Below are positions 49,467 to 57,564 of a stretch of DNA of 64,000 bases, in pieces; positions within the stretch are counted from its first letter, which is position 1, and every line of letters begins with the position of its first letter. A model generated the notes under the pieces. That model had not been told where the DNA came from. It was given only the letters and a program-made list of their open reading frames with translations, and did not search any database. A program made the position numbers and the translations under genes. The stretch is from an uncultured Microbacterium sp. (GTDB lineage Bacteria > Actinomycetota > Actinomycetes > Actinomycetales > Microbacteriaceae), in contig NZ_CALTTX010000009.1 of assembly GCF_943912325.1 (NCBI RefSeq), forward strand, positions 1 to 64,000, written 5' to 3'.

Positions 49467-49500
49467 TCCCGACCTCGCCGAACGCCCACGTGGAGCATTC

Positions 49501-49998
49501 ATGACACCCTCACCCGACGCACTGCTCATGACTCTGTCTCGCATCGAAGCCGAGAGCCTCGCAGGACTCGTCGCCCAGTTCGTCGAGCTGCTCGAGAGCA
49601 CCGACGACACCGACGATGCCGTCGAGCGCCTCGCGCCCGACGCCTACCCCGACGACGCCGAGGCCGCATCCGAGTTCCGCTCGGCCACACGCGCGGACCT
49701 GCTCGACGCACGTCGCGTCGACGCCGCCGCCGTGCTCGCGTCGCTCTCCCCCGCCGAGCCTGCAACCGAACCGGCCAGCGACGCGATCCTGCCCAGCGAT
49801 CTCGTCGACATCGCACTGTCGCCGGATGACGGGTGGGCGTGGATGCGCACGCTCACGGCCATCCGTCTCGTGCTGGCATCCCGACTCGGCATCGACGAAC
49901 AGAACCCCGAAGGCACGGGGGACGACGACAGCACCGCTATCTACGACTGGCTCGGCTACCGCCTGGAAGGCCTCGTGCAGGCGCTTTCGAACGACTGA
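49501..49998 (+). CDS. DUF2017 family protein
   Basis: A 165-residue acidic helical protein, in the usual place after clpS in actinobacteria. Typical features are LMTLSRIEAESLAGLVAQFVELLE at the N-terminus, RLAPDAYPDDAEAASEFR in the middle, and DGWAWMRTLTAIRLVLASRLGI followed by YDWLGYRLEGLVQAL at the end. No catalytic residue is recognised. Presumed to work with ClpS or the Clp protease because of constant linkage; unproved. It is convergent with the P-loop kinase gene, only 10 nt away. Confidence 0.88.
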   Translation: MTPSPDALLMTLSRIEAESLAGLVAQFVELLESTDDTDDAVERLAPDAYPDDAEAASEFRSATRADLLDARRVDAAAVLASLSPAEPATEPASDAILPSDLVDIALSPDDGWAWMRTLTAIRLVLASRLGIDEQNPEGTGDDDSTAIYDWLGYRLEGLVQALSND

Positions 49999-50008
49999 CT
50001 CGGCGACG

Positions 50009-50689
50009 TCACGGCACGTTGATGATCAGATCGGCGAGCTCTCGGGGCCGGTGCTCGACGATGTGCAGCCGTTCCTGATCGGCCCATCGATCCCAGTGCG
50101 GGCGGTAGGTCTCGCCGTCACGGGCGAGCGCGCGCTCACGCCGGGCGACCTCGGGCGCTTCGACCCAGACCCGTACGTCTGCACTCTCCGCGCTCGCCGG
50201 CGTGAGCGCTCCCGCACCCTCGACGATCACGATGTCGCTAGGTGCAATCGTGTGCCCTTCGGCATAGGCATCCGCACCCCAGTCGTAGCGATGCCACGTC
50301 GCTGCTTCGCCATCGCGGTGCGGTCGCAGAACCGACTCTTCGGCGAGGGCCGCACCTGCGGCGAGTCCGTCCCACCCGGGGTAGAGATCGTCGAGCCGCA
50401 CGAGCGACACGTCACGCCCGCGACTCACGAGCGCAACGCGCACGAGGGATGCGAGAGTGGATTTGCCCGCGCCGCTCCGGCCATCGATCACGACCGAAGC
50501 GCCAGAGGATCCGCGGTCCACGGCGAGCAACAGCACGACGATACGGTCTGCGCCGTCGTGCAGCGCGGATGCCAGGGAATCACTCGCGGTCGGGCCAGCG
50601 GCTGAAGACCTGGACGCACCGTCGCGAGCTACGGCGTCTATCTCTTCAGCGCGCGGATGATTCGCGCGAGCGCCCGACCGCCGACCCAC
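50009..50689 (-). CDS. Uridine kinase-like P-loop NTPase
   Basis: A small kinase-fold ATPase. The Walker A is VVIDGRSGAGKSTLASLV, then VRLDDLYPGWDGL (the substrate-binding Asp-Asp-Tyr of uridine/pantothenate kinases), WHRYDWGAD and DIVIVEGAGAL. The substrate is not certain; most relatives are annotated as nucleoside kinase-like or plain ATP-binding. The longest frame starts at GTG 50689 and overlaps the GerW-like gene by 52 nt; the true start may be an internal GTG closer to IVVLLLAVDRG (about 50545). No RBS settles it. Confidence 0.72.
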   Translation of the reverse strand: MGRRSGARANHPRAEEIDAVARDGASRSSAAGPTASDSLASALHDGADRIVVLLLAVDRGSSGASVVIDGRSGAGKSTLASLVRVALVSRGRDVSLVRLDDLYPGWDGLAAGAALAEESVLRPHRDGEAATWHRYDWGADAYAEGHTIAPSDIVIVEGAGALTPASAESADVRVWVEAPEVARRERALARDGETYRPHWDRWADQERLHIVEHRPRELADLIINVP

Positions 50690-50958
50690 AGCACCGGAAC
50701 GATGACCGTGAGCAGCGCGATGACGTTCGGCTCGAAGCGAATCGTGTCGCCCTCGCGCACGTACGCTCCGATCGGCAGCGAGTAGCCGCCGCCCCCGCCT
50801 CCGCCGTTGCCGGACTCGTCGGCGCCGCCGCCGAATCCCTGCCAGGTTGCGGCGACCGGGATGACCGTGACGCCGTCGATGACGACGGGCTCACCGTAGG
50901 CGCTGTGCACCCCGAGAGTCGCCGTTTGCTTGCCGAGTTCGAGCGCGATGTTGGGCAT
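50638..50958 (-). CDS. GerW/YtfJ-family protein
   Basis: A 106-residue protein of the GerW (spore germination protein W) family, here in a lineage not known to sporulate. It has HSAYGEPVVIDGVTVIPVAATWQGFGGG, a Gly-rich stretch (SGNGGGGGGGYSLPIG), and a C-terminal hydrophobic helix (VIALLTVIVPVLWVGGRAL) that may anchor it in the membrane. Function in actinobacteria is unknown. ATG start, leaderless hexamer 6 nt upstream. Confidence 0.82.
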   Translation of the reverse strand: MPNIALELGKQTATLGVHSAYGEPVVIDGVTVIPVAATWQGFGGGADESGNGGGGGGGYSLPIGAYVREGDTIRFEPNVIALLTVIVPVLWVGGRALARIIRALKR

Positions 50959-50964
50959 GCGTCC

Positions 50965-50970
50965 ACGCTA
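50965..50970 (-). promoter_or_regulatory. -10 element, leaderless promoter of GerW-like gene
   Basis: TAGCGT (minus strand) lies 6 nt before the ATG at 50958. Confidence 0.55.
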
Positions 50971-51041
50971 CCCGTCACTGCGGGCACTGTCACCGGATCG
51001 CGTCACCGAGAGTCGTCGCCGAAAGTCCCAGCCGCGACCTG

Positions 51042-52310
51042 TCAGGGAGCGCCGTCACCGAATGCGTCGTCGATCCGCGGCGCCGTCGGCAGCCCTCCGA
51101 CCGCGGCGGGTGGCTTGACGAGGGCAGCGCGCGTGATGACGCCGGCTCCGAAACGACCGACGGCGGCGTCGAGCGTGCCCTCGAGTCGGCGCTGGTCTTC
51201 ATCGTCGTCCCAGAGCAGCGAGCTCGCCCCGTCGGTCAGCCGTTCGGCGCGCACGCCGATGAGCCGCACCGCGAGCGGCCGATCGAGTTCGGCGTACAAC
51301 GCTCGCGCGACGTCGGCGAGGCGCTGACCGACATCGGAGGGATCCGTGAGCGAACGCGTGCGCGTGACCGTCGTGAAATCCGCGAACCGCACCTTGATCG
51401 ACACCGCCCCCGCACGCAACGCGTGCGAGCGCAACCTCACGGCGACCCGGTCCGCAAGGCGCAAGATCTCGCGACGCACCACCGCATCGTCATCGACATC
51501 GTCGTGGAAGGTCTCTTCGTGACTGATGCTCTTCTCGACGCGTTCGGTCGTGACGGGACGCTCATCGATCCCCCGCGCGAGCTCACGCACGCGCAACCCC
51601 ATCGCCGGCCCGAGAGCGCGATCGAGCACGTCGTCGGGCGTCTGCAAGACGTCGCGGACGAGACGGATGCCACGGGCGGCCAAAGCCTCGGCGGCCTTCG
51701 GCCCCACTCCCCAGATCGCCGACACGGGGCGATCCGCGAGAAATCGCTGCGTGTCCCGCGCGGCGATGATGAGCAGCCCATCGGGTTTCGACAGCGTCGA
51801 GGCGATCTTCGCGACATGCTTCGTCGCGGCTCCGCCCACGCTGCACGTCAGCCCGGTCTCGGCGAGCACCCGCGCGCGCAAGGCAACAGCAACCTGCCGC
51901 GGGCTCCCCCACAGCCGGCGCGCGCCGCGCACGTCGAGAAACGCCTCGTCGATCGAGAGCGGTTCGACGAGCGGCGTGATGTCGCGGAAGATCGACATGA
52001 CCTGCCGCGACAGCGCGACGTAACGCTCGAAATGCGGAGTGACGACTGTCGCCGTGGGGCAGAGACGCAACGCTTGCGAAACCGGCATGGCCGATCGCAC
52101 GCCGAAACGACGGGCCTCGTACGATGCGCTCGACACAACCGAACGCCCCTCTGGGGCGCCGACGATGATGGGTTTGCCACGTAGCGAGGGGTCATCGAGC
52201 ACCTCGACAGATGCGTAGAACGCATCCATGTCGACGTGCAGAATCCCGGCACCCGTGTCATCGGCGTCGGGATGCGACACGATGCGTCCCGTACCGTCGC
52301 CGCGTCCCAT
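51042..52310 (-). CDS. dinB: DNA polymerase IV (Y family)
   Basis: A 422-residue translesion polymerase. ILHVDMDAFYASVEVLDDPS (Asp27 and Asp29 region), VVSSASYEARRFGVRSAMP and EPLSIDEAFLDVRGARRLWG (catalytic Asp-Glu near 127), the helix-hairpin-helix ISATLSKPDGL-type KIASTLSKPDG and GVGPKAAEALAARGIRLV, and a little-finger domain. The ending (LVKPPAAVGGLPTAPRIDDAFGDGAP) is a possible clamp-binding tail but lacks a clear QxxLF. The ATG at 52310 yields the usual N-terminus. No SOS box was seen upstream. Confidence 0.92.
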   Translation of the reverse strand: MGRGDGTGRIVSHPDADDTGAGILHVDMDAFYASVEVLDDPSLRGKPIIVGAPEGRSVVSSASYEARRFGVRSAMPVSQALRLCPTATVVTPHFERYVALSRQVMSIFRDITPLVEPLSIDEAFLDVRGARRLWGSPRQVAVALRARVLAETGLTCSVGGAATKHVAKIASTLSKPDGLLIIAARDTQRFLADRPVSAIWGVGPKAAEALAARGIRLVRDVLQTPDDVLDRALGPAMGLRVRELARGIDERPVTTERVEKSISHEETFHDDVDDDAVVRREILRLADRVAVRLRSHALRAGAVSIKVRFADFTTVTRTRSLTDPSDVGQRLADVARALYAELDRPLAVRLIGVRAERLTDGASSLLWDDDEDQRRLEGTLDAAVGRFGAGVITRAALVKPPAAVGGLPTAPRIDDAFGDGAP

Positions 52311-52370
52311 GCATCCATTCTCGCCGCGACCTCCGACACCCGCGCCAGGAAGCCGCGGCAAGAGCCCGAA

Positions 52371-53891
52371 TCAGAGCTGGCCGGCGCGCTCCAACACGAG
52401 CTCACGCACGCGAGCCGCGTCGGCCTGACCCTTCATCGCCTTCATGACAGCGCCAATCACGGCGCCCGCCGCCTGCACCTTGCCATCGCGGATCTTCGCG
52501 AGCACGTCGGGCTGTGCCGCGAGCGCGTCGTCGATCGCCGCAATCAGCGCACCGTCGTCCGACACGACCGCAAGACCCCGGGATTCGACGACCTGCTCCG
52601 GCGTACCCTCGCCCGCGATGACACCCTCGAGCACTTGACGCGCGAGCTTGTCGGTGAGCGTGCCTGCGTCGACGAGCGACTGCAGTGCGGCGATGTCAGC
52701 GGGCGAAACGAGGGCGGATGCCTCGGCGCCCTGCGCGTTCGCGATGCGCGAAACCTCGCCCGTCCACCACTTGCGCGCCGCCTGCGGCGACGCGCCCGCG
52801 GCAACCGTCTGCTCGATCTCGACAAGAAGTCCACCGTTGACGACGTCTTGGAACTCGAGGTCGGTGAATCCCCAGTCCGCCTTGAGACGACGGCGGCGCT
52901 CGACCGGCTGCTCGGGAAGCTGTGCGCGCAGCGCCTCGATCAACTCGGGCGCGGGCACGACGGGAACGAGGTCGGGCTCGGGGAAGTAGCGGTAGTCGTC
53001 GGCGTCGGACTTCGGACGCCCCGGTGAGGTCGTGCCCGTGTCTTCGTGCCAGTGACGGGTTTCTTGCGTGATCGTGCCGCCCGCCGCGAGGATCGCCGCC
53101 TGCCGCTGGATCTCGTAGCGCACGGCCCGTTCGACCGAGCGCGTCGAGTTGACGTTCTTCGTCTCGGTGCGCGTGCCGAGCTTCTCTTGACCGCGGGGGC
53201 GCAGCGAGACGTTCGCATCACAGCGCAGGTTGCCGCGCTCCATGCGCGCCTCCGAGATGCCGAGCGCGATCACGATGTCGCGGATCGCCTGCACGTACGC
53301 CCGGGCGATCTCGGGAGCTGCGTGCTCGGCGCCGAAGATCGGCTTCGTGACGATCTCGACGAGCGGCACTCCGGCGCGGTTGTAGTCGACGAGAGAGTAC
53401 TCAGCGCCCTGAATGCGGCCCGTCGCACCGCCGACGTGCGTGAGCTTGCCGGCATCCTCTTCCATATGCGCGCGCTCGATCGGCACGTCGATCACGCGAC
53501 CGTCGGCGAGTTCGACGCTCACCTGACCCTCGAAGGCGATCGGCTCGTCGTACTGGCTGATCTGGTAGTTCTTGCCGAGGTCAGGGTAGAAGTAATTTTT
53601 GCGGGCAAAACGACTCGACGGCGCGATGTCGCAACCAAGCGCGAGACCGAGGCTGATCGAGTAGCGCACGGCCTCGTCGTTGACAACGGGCAGGGCGCCC
53701 GGAAGGCCCATGTCGACGGGAGCGACGAGCGTGTTGGGCGCGGCGTCGTGGTTCTCGGGGTGAGCGGGGTTCGGCGCCGCCGAGAACATCTTGGTGCGGG
53801 TGTTGAGCTCGACGTGCACCTCGAACCCGAGCACCGGCTCGTACAGCTCGAGCGCCTTGTCGAAGTCCATCAGCGCGGCCTTCGCCATCAT
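52371..53891 (-). CDS. gatB: Asp-tRNA(Asn)/Glu-tRNA(Gln) amidotransferase subunit B
   Basis: A 506-residue subunit that phosphorylates mischarged Glu-tRNA(Gln) or Asp-tRNA(Asn). LGFEVHVELNTRTKMFSAAPN opens the catalytic cradle; MDLGLPGALPVVN-like DMGLPGALPVVNDEAVRYSI, KNYFYPDLGKNYQISQYDEP and MERGNLRCDANVSLRP are conserved. The C-terminal helical and tail domains (VNGGLLVEIEQ..., AAGAVIGAVMKAMKGQADAARVREL) bind tRNA. The ATG overlaps the gatA TGA by 4 nt. Confidence 0.96.
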   Translation of the reverse strand: MMAKAALMDFDKALELYEPVLGFEVHVELNTRTKMFSAAPNPAHPENHDAAPNTLVAPVDMGLPGALPVVNDEAVRYSISLGLALGCDIAPSSRFARKNYFYPDLGKNYQISQYDEPIAFEGQVSVELADGRVIDVPIERAHMEEDAGKLTHVGGATGRIQGAEYSLVDYNRAGVPLVEIVTKPIFGAEHAAPEIARAYVQAIRDIVIALGISEARMERGNLRCDANVSLRPRGQEKLGTRTETKNVNSTRSVERAVRYEIQRQAAILAAGGTITQETRHWHEDTGTTSPGRPKSDADDYRYFPEPDLVPVVPAPELIEALRAQLPEQPVERRRRLKADWGFTDLEFQDVVNGGLLVEIEQTVAAGASPQAARKWWTGEVSRIANAQGAEASALVSPADIAALQSLVDAGTLTDKLARQVLEGVIAGEGTPEQVVESRGLAVVSDDGALIAAIDDALAAQPDVLAKIRDGKVQAAGAVIGAVMKAMKGQADAARVRELVLERAGQL

Positions 53892-55405
53892 CGGGCGCCG
53901 TCCTTTCCGAGAGCCGGGGCACGATCGAGAAGCGGTCCACCCCACTGGTCGACGAGCAGCGCTTCGAGCGCGGCGCCGACACGATACAGACGCGCGTCTT
54001 CACGCGCGGGGGCGATGAACTGGATGCCGACGGGGAGCCCATCATCGTCGGCGAGACCCGACGGAATCGAGATCCCGGGGACGCCCGCGAGGTTGACGGG
54101 GATCGTCGTGACGTCGTTGAGGTACATCTGCAGCGGGTCGTCGAGCTTCTCGCCGAGGCGGAATGCGGTCGTCGGTGCGGACGGCGTCGCGATGACATCG
54201 ACCGACGAGAACGCGTCGTCGAAGTCGCGCTGGATGAGCGTGCGCACCTTCTGCGCCGAGCCGTAGTAAGCGTCGTAATAGCCGGCGGACAGGGCGTACG
54301 TGCCGAGGATGATGCGGCGCTTGACCTCGGCGCCGAAGCCTGCCTCGCGGGTCGCCGACATGACGTCTTCGACCGTGCCTCCCGGCACGTTCACGCGCAG
54401 GCCGAAACGCACCGAGTCGAATTTGGCGAGGTTGCTGGATGCCTCGGCCGGAAGGATCAGGTAGTAGGCGGCGACTCCGTACTCGAAGTGCGGCGCCGAC
54501 ACCTCGACGATTTCCGCGCCGTGCGCCTCGAGAAGCGCGAGCGATGCGCGGAACGAGCGCGACACCCCGCCCTGGAATCCGCTGTCGTCGAGTTCGCGGA
54601 TGACGCCGACGCGCAGGCCTTTCAGCACCTCACCCGTCGCACCCTCGCGGGCCGCCGCGGCGAACGAGGGCCACGCGTCGGACAGCGACGTCGAATCCTG
54701 GGGGTCGTGACCGCCGATGACATCGTGCAGAAGCCCCGCATCGAGCACCGTACGAGTGACGGGGCCGACCTGGTCGAGGCTCGACGCGAGGGCGATCGCG
54801 CCGTAGCGGCTGACGGCCCCATAGGTGGGCTTGATGCCGACGGTTCCGGTGACGTGGGCGGGCTGACGGATCGAGCCGCCCGTGTCGGAGCCGAGCGCGA
54901 GCGGCGCTTCGAATGCGGCAACGGCAGCGGCCGAACCGCCGCCCGAGCCGCCGGGGATGCGGTCGAGGTCCCACGGGTTGTGGGTCGGCCCGTACGCCGA
55001 ATGCTCGGTCGATGAGCCCATCGCGAACTCGTCCATGTTGGTCTTGCCGAGCGGAACGAGGCCCGCTTCACGCGCGCGGCGCACGACCGTCGCGTCGTAC
55101 GGACTGAGGTAGCCCTCGAGGATCTTCGAGCCCGACGTCGAGGGCATATCGGTCGTGACCAGCACATCTTTGATCGCAAGGGGAACACCCGCGAGTTCGT
55201 GCAAGCTGTCGCCCGCGACACGGCGCGCGTCGATATCTGCCGCCACCTCGAGCGCGTGATCGCTGACATGCAGGAACGCGTGCACATCGCCGTCAACCGC
55301 CGCGATGCGATCGAGGTGCGCGCGCGTGGCTTCGACGCTCGAGACCTCACCGGCGGCGAGGCGCGCTGCCAGTTCTGCGGCCGTCAGCCGGATGAGCTCA
55401 CTCAC
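53888..55405 (-). CDS. gatA: Asp-tRNA(Asn)/Glu-tRNA(Gln) amidotransferase subunit A
   Basis: A 505-residue amidase that releases ammonia from glutamine and channels it to GatB. The amidase signature GGSGGGSAAAVAAFEAPLALGSDTGGSIRQPA carries the Ser-cisSer of the Ser-cisSer-Lys triad; the Lys lies in LAIKDVL. GTG start with a 4-nt GTGA overlap with gatC. Complete length. Confidence 0.96.
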   Translation of the reverse strand: MSELIRLTAAELAARLAAGEVSSVEATRAHLDRIAAVDGDVHAFLHVSDHALEVAADIDARRVAGDSLHELAGVPLAIKDVLVTTDMPSTSGSKILEGYLSPYDATVVRRAREAGLVPLGKTNMDEFAMGSSTEHSAYGPTHNPWDLDRIPGGSGGGSAAAVAAFEAPLALGSDTGGSIRQPAHVTGTVGIKPTYGAVSRYGAIALASSLDQVGPVTRTVLDAGLLHDVIGGHDPQDSTSLSDAWPSFAAAAREGATGEVLKGLRVGVIRELDDSGFQGGVSRSFRASLALLEAHGAEIVEVSAPHFEYGVAAYYLILPAEASSNLAKFDSVRFGLRVNVPGGTVEDVMSATREAGFGAEVKRRIILGTYALSAGYYDAYYGSAQKVRTLIQRDFDDAFSSVDVIATPSAPTTAFRLGEKLDDPLQMYLNDVTTIPVNLAGVPGISIPSGLADDDGLPVGIQFIAPAREDARLYRVGAALEALLVDQWGGPLLDRAPALGKDGAR

Positions 55406-55716
55406 TGTTCCTCCCCCAGGATCGCCGTGACGCGGAAGCGGTCATCGCTCGCATCTGGTGCGTTCTGCAGTGCCTGCGCAGCCGTGAGCAGCGTGCCCTC
55501 TGCAACGCTGCCGGGAACGTCCGGGCGGAACACGTTCTCCAGCGGAATCGGGTGGCTCGTCGCGGGCACGTCGGGGGTGGCGACCTGCGACACCTTCGCG
55601 ATGTTGTCGACGATGGCGCCGAGCTCTCCGGTCAGACGCTCCACTTCGGCATCCGTCAACTGAATCCGCGCCAGCACTCCGAGGTGCCGCACGAGGTCGG
55701 GGGTGATTTCAGACAC
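55402..55716 (-). CDS. gatC: Asp-tRNA(Asn)/Glu-tRNA(Gln) amidotransferase subunit C
   Basis: A 104-residue structural subunit that bridges GatA and GatB. LVRHLGVLARIQLTDAEVERLTGELGAIVDNIAKV is the N-terminal helical pair; a PLENVFRPDVPGS belt region follows. GTG 55716 (VSEITPDLV) is chosen because the promoter hexamer ends 7 nt before it; a longer upstream frame is not conserved-looking. First gene of gatCAB. Confidence 0.93.
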   Translation of the reverse strand: MSEITPDLVRHLGVLARIQLTDAEVERLTGELGAIVDNIAKVSQVATPDVPATSHPIPLENVFRPDVPGSVAEGTLLTAAQALQNAPDASDDRFRVTAILGEEQ

Positions 55717-55723
55717 GACTTCC

Positions 55724-55729
55724 AGCCTA
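55724..55729 (-). promoter_or_regulatory. -10 element, leaderless promoter of gatCAB
   Basis: TAGGCT (minus strand) lies 7 nt before the GTG at 55716. Confidence 0.6.
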
Positions 55730-55788
55730 CCGGCGTCGCGCCTGCTGCCCCCTCCGACGTTCGTGCACATAAGCCTGTGAGACGGCCG

Positions 55789-55794
55789 TAGGCT
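55789..55794 (+). promoter_or_regulatory. -10 element, leaderless promoter of acyl-CoA ligase gene
   Basis: TAGGCT lies 6 nt before the GTG at 55801, back to back with the gatC promoter. Confidence 0.6.
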
Positions 55795-55800
55795 GAGCGG

Positions 55801-57504
55801 GTGACAATGACGTATGACCCGCCCCGCCCCTGGGTCCACAGCTACGCGCCCGGCGTTCCGGCCGATCTTGAAGCGATCGAAGGCTCACTGGTCGATATCG
55901 TGCGGGCGTCCGCGCGCGACTATCCGGATGCGCCGGCGCTCGAGTTCTTCGGACGCGAAACGAGCTACCGCGAGCTCAACGAGCAGATCGAGCGCGCCGC
56001 CGCGGGCTTGGCGGCGCTCGGCGTCGGCGCCGGTGACCCCGTCGCCATCTCGCTACCGAACTGCCCGCAGCACATCGTGGCGTTCTATGCCGTGCTCCGA
56101 CTCGGCGCCATCGTCGTCGAACACAACCCGCTCTACACCGCGGGCGAACTGCGAAAGCAGTTCACCGATCACCGCGCACACACCGCCATCGTGTGGAACA
56201 AGGTCGTCGGCTCCGTGCAGGAGTTCGCGGCCGAGCTCGACGTGAGGGCGATCGTCGCTGTCGACGTCACGCGCGCGATGCCCCTCGGGACCCGCCTCGC
56301 CCTGCGCCTGCCGCTTGCCAAGGCCCGTGCATCGCGCGATGCCCTCTACGCTCCCGTGTCGGACGTGACCGAGTGGGAGAGCGTCGTTGCTGCCGCCCCG
56401 CTCGACGCCGCGCATCCCCTCCCCGCCGTCGATGACCTCGCGATCATCCAGTACACGAGCGGGACGACGGGTACGCCGAAGGGTGCTGCGCTGACACATC
56501 GCAATCTGATCGCGAACGCCGCTCAGGGGCGCGCGTGGTGTCCCCAACTAGTTCGCGGGGAGGGATGCGTGTTCTACGCCGTACTACCGATGTTCCACGC
56601 CTACGGTCTGACCCTCTGCATGACCTTCGCCATGTCGATGGCCGCGCGGCTCGTGCTCTTCCCCAAGTTCGATCCCGCCATGGTGCTGGCCGCGACGAAG
56701 AAGCACCCGGCGTCGGTGCTGCCGCTCGTGCCGCCGATCGCCGAGCGCGTGCTGCAGGCGTCACGTGAGAGCGGCGTCTCGCTCGCCGGGACGCAGATCG
56801 CGATCACGGGGGCCATGGCTCTCGCTCACGAACTCGTCGTACCGTTCGAAGAGGCCTCGGGTGGGTACCTCGTCGAAGGGTACGGGCTGAGCGAATGCTC
56901 GCCCGTGCTCATGGTGAACCCGCTCGCACCGAACCGGAAGGCGGGCACGGTGGGGCTGCCGATTCCAGGTACGGAGTGCCGCGTCGTCGATCCGGACGAT
57001 CCGACGGTCGATGTCGCCCCAGGTGAGCGAGGTGAGCTGATCGTGCGCGGGCCGCAGGTGTTCGGCGGCTACTACAACAAGCCCGAAGAAACCGCCGCGG
57101 TCTTCGTCGACGGCTGGTTCCGGACCGGCGACATCGTCACGATCGACGACGAGGGATTCGTCAAGATCGTCGATCGCATCAAGGAACTCATCATTACGGG
57201 TGGCTTCAATGTCGCGCCGACAGAAGTCGAGCATGCGCTTCGCCAGCACCCGAGAGTTCAGGATGCTGCAGTCATCGGCCTCCCGAGCGACCACTCGGGC
57301 GAAGAGGTGGTCGCGGCCATCGTGCTGACGCCCGGCGATCCCGTGGACATCGAAGAGATCCGCGCATTCACGCGCGGAACCCTCACTCCGTACAAGGTCC
57401 CCCGGCGGATCTTCGTCGTCGATAGCCTGCCGACCTCGCTCATCGGCAAGGTGCTGCGCCGCGAGGTCAAGGCGCAGATTCTCGAACTCACGAAGTCGTC
57501 ATAG
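55801..57504 (+). CDS. Long-chain fatty-acid-CoA ligase (AMP-binding enzyme)
   Basis: A 567-residue ANL-superfamily enzyme that activates fatty acids as acyl-adenylates and forms acyl-CoA. The P-loop is IQYTSGTTGTPKGAALTHRN (about 217-236), A5 GYGLSECSPVLMVN, A7 WFRTGDIVTIDDEGF, A8 RIKELIITGGFNVAPTEVE, and the A10 Lys in LIGKVLRRE. No membrane segment. GTG start; ATG 55807 is an alternative two codons in. Convergent with ligA. Confidence 0.92.
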   Translation: MTMTYDPPRPWVHSYAPGVPADLEAIEGSLVDIVRASARDYPDAPALEFFGRETSYRELNEQIERAAAGLAALGVGAGDPVAISLPNCPQHIVAFYAVLRLGAIVVEHNPLYTAGELRKQFTDHRAHTAIVWNKVVGSVQEFAAELDVRAIVAVDVTRAMPLGTRLALRLPLAKARASRDALYAPVSDVTEWESVVAAAPLDAAHPLPAVDDLAIIQYTSGTTGTPKGAALTHRNLIANAAQGRAWCPQLVRGEGCVFYAVLPMFHAYGLTLCMTFAMSMAARLVLFPKFDPAMVLAATKKHPASVLPLVPPIAERVLQASRESGVSLAGTQIAITGAMALAHELVVPFEEASGGYLVEGYGLSECSPVLMVNPLAPNRKAGTVGLPIPGTECRVVDPDDPTVDVAPGERGELIVRGPQVFGGYYNKPEETAAVFVDGWFRTGDIVTIDDEGFVKIVDRIKELIITGGFNVAPTEVEHALRQHPRVQDAAVIGLPSDHSGEEVVAAIVLTPGDPVDIEEIRAFTRGTLTPYKVPRRIFVVDSLPTSLIGKVLRREVKAQILELTKSS

Positions 57505-57564
57505 TTCGCCGCAAGGCACCTCATTCGGCGCGGAGCTCGCGAGGACCCGTTCCCGCGCTACGCG

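Noticed and set aside
57505..57564. Terminator between the acyl-CoA ligase gene and ligA
   Set aside because: Only 4-bp CGCG pairings were found, which are expected by chance in this DNA.
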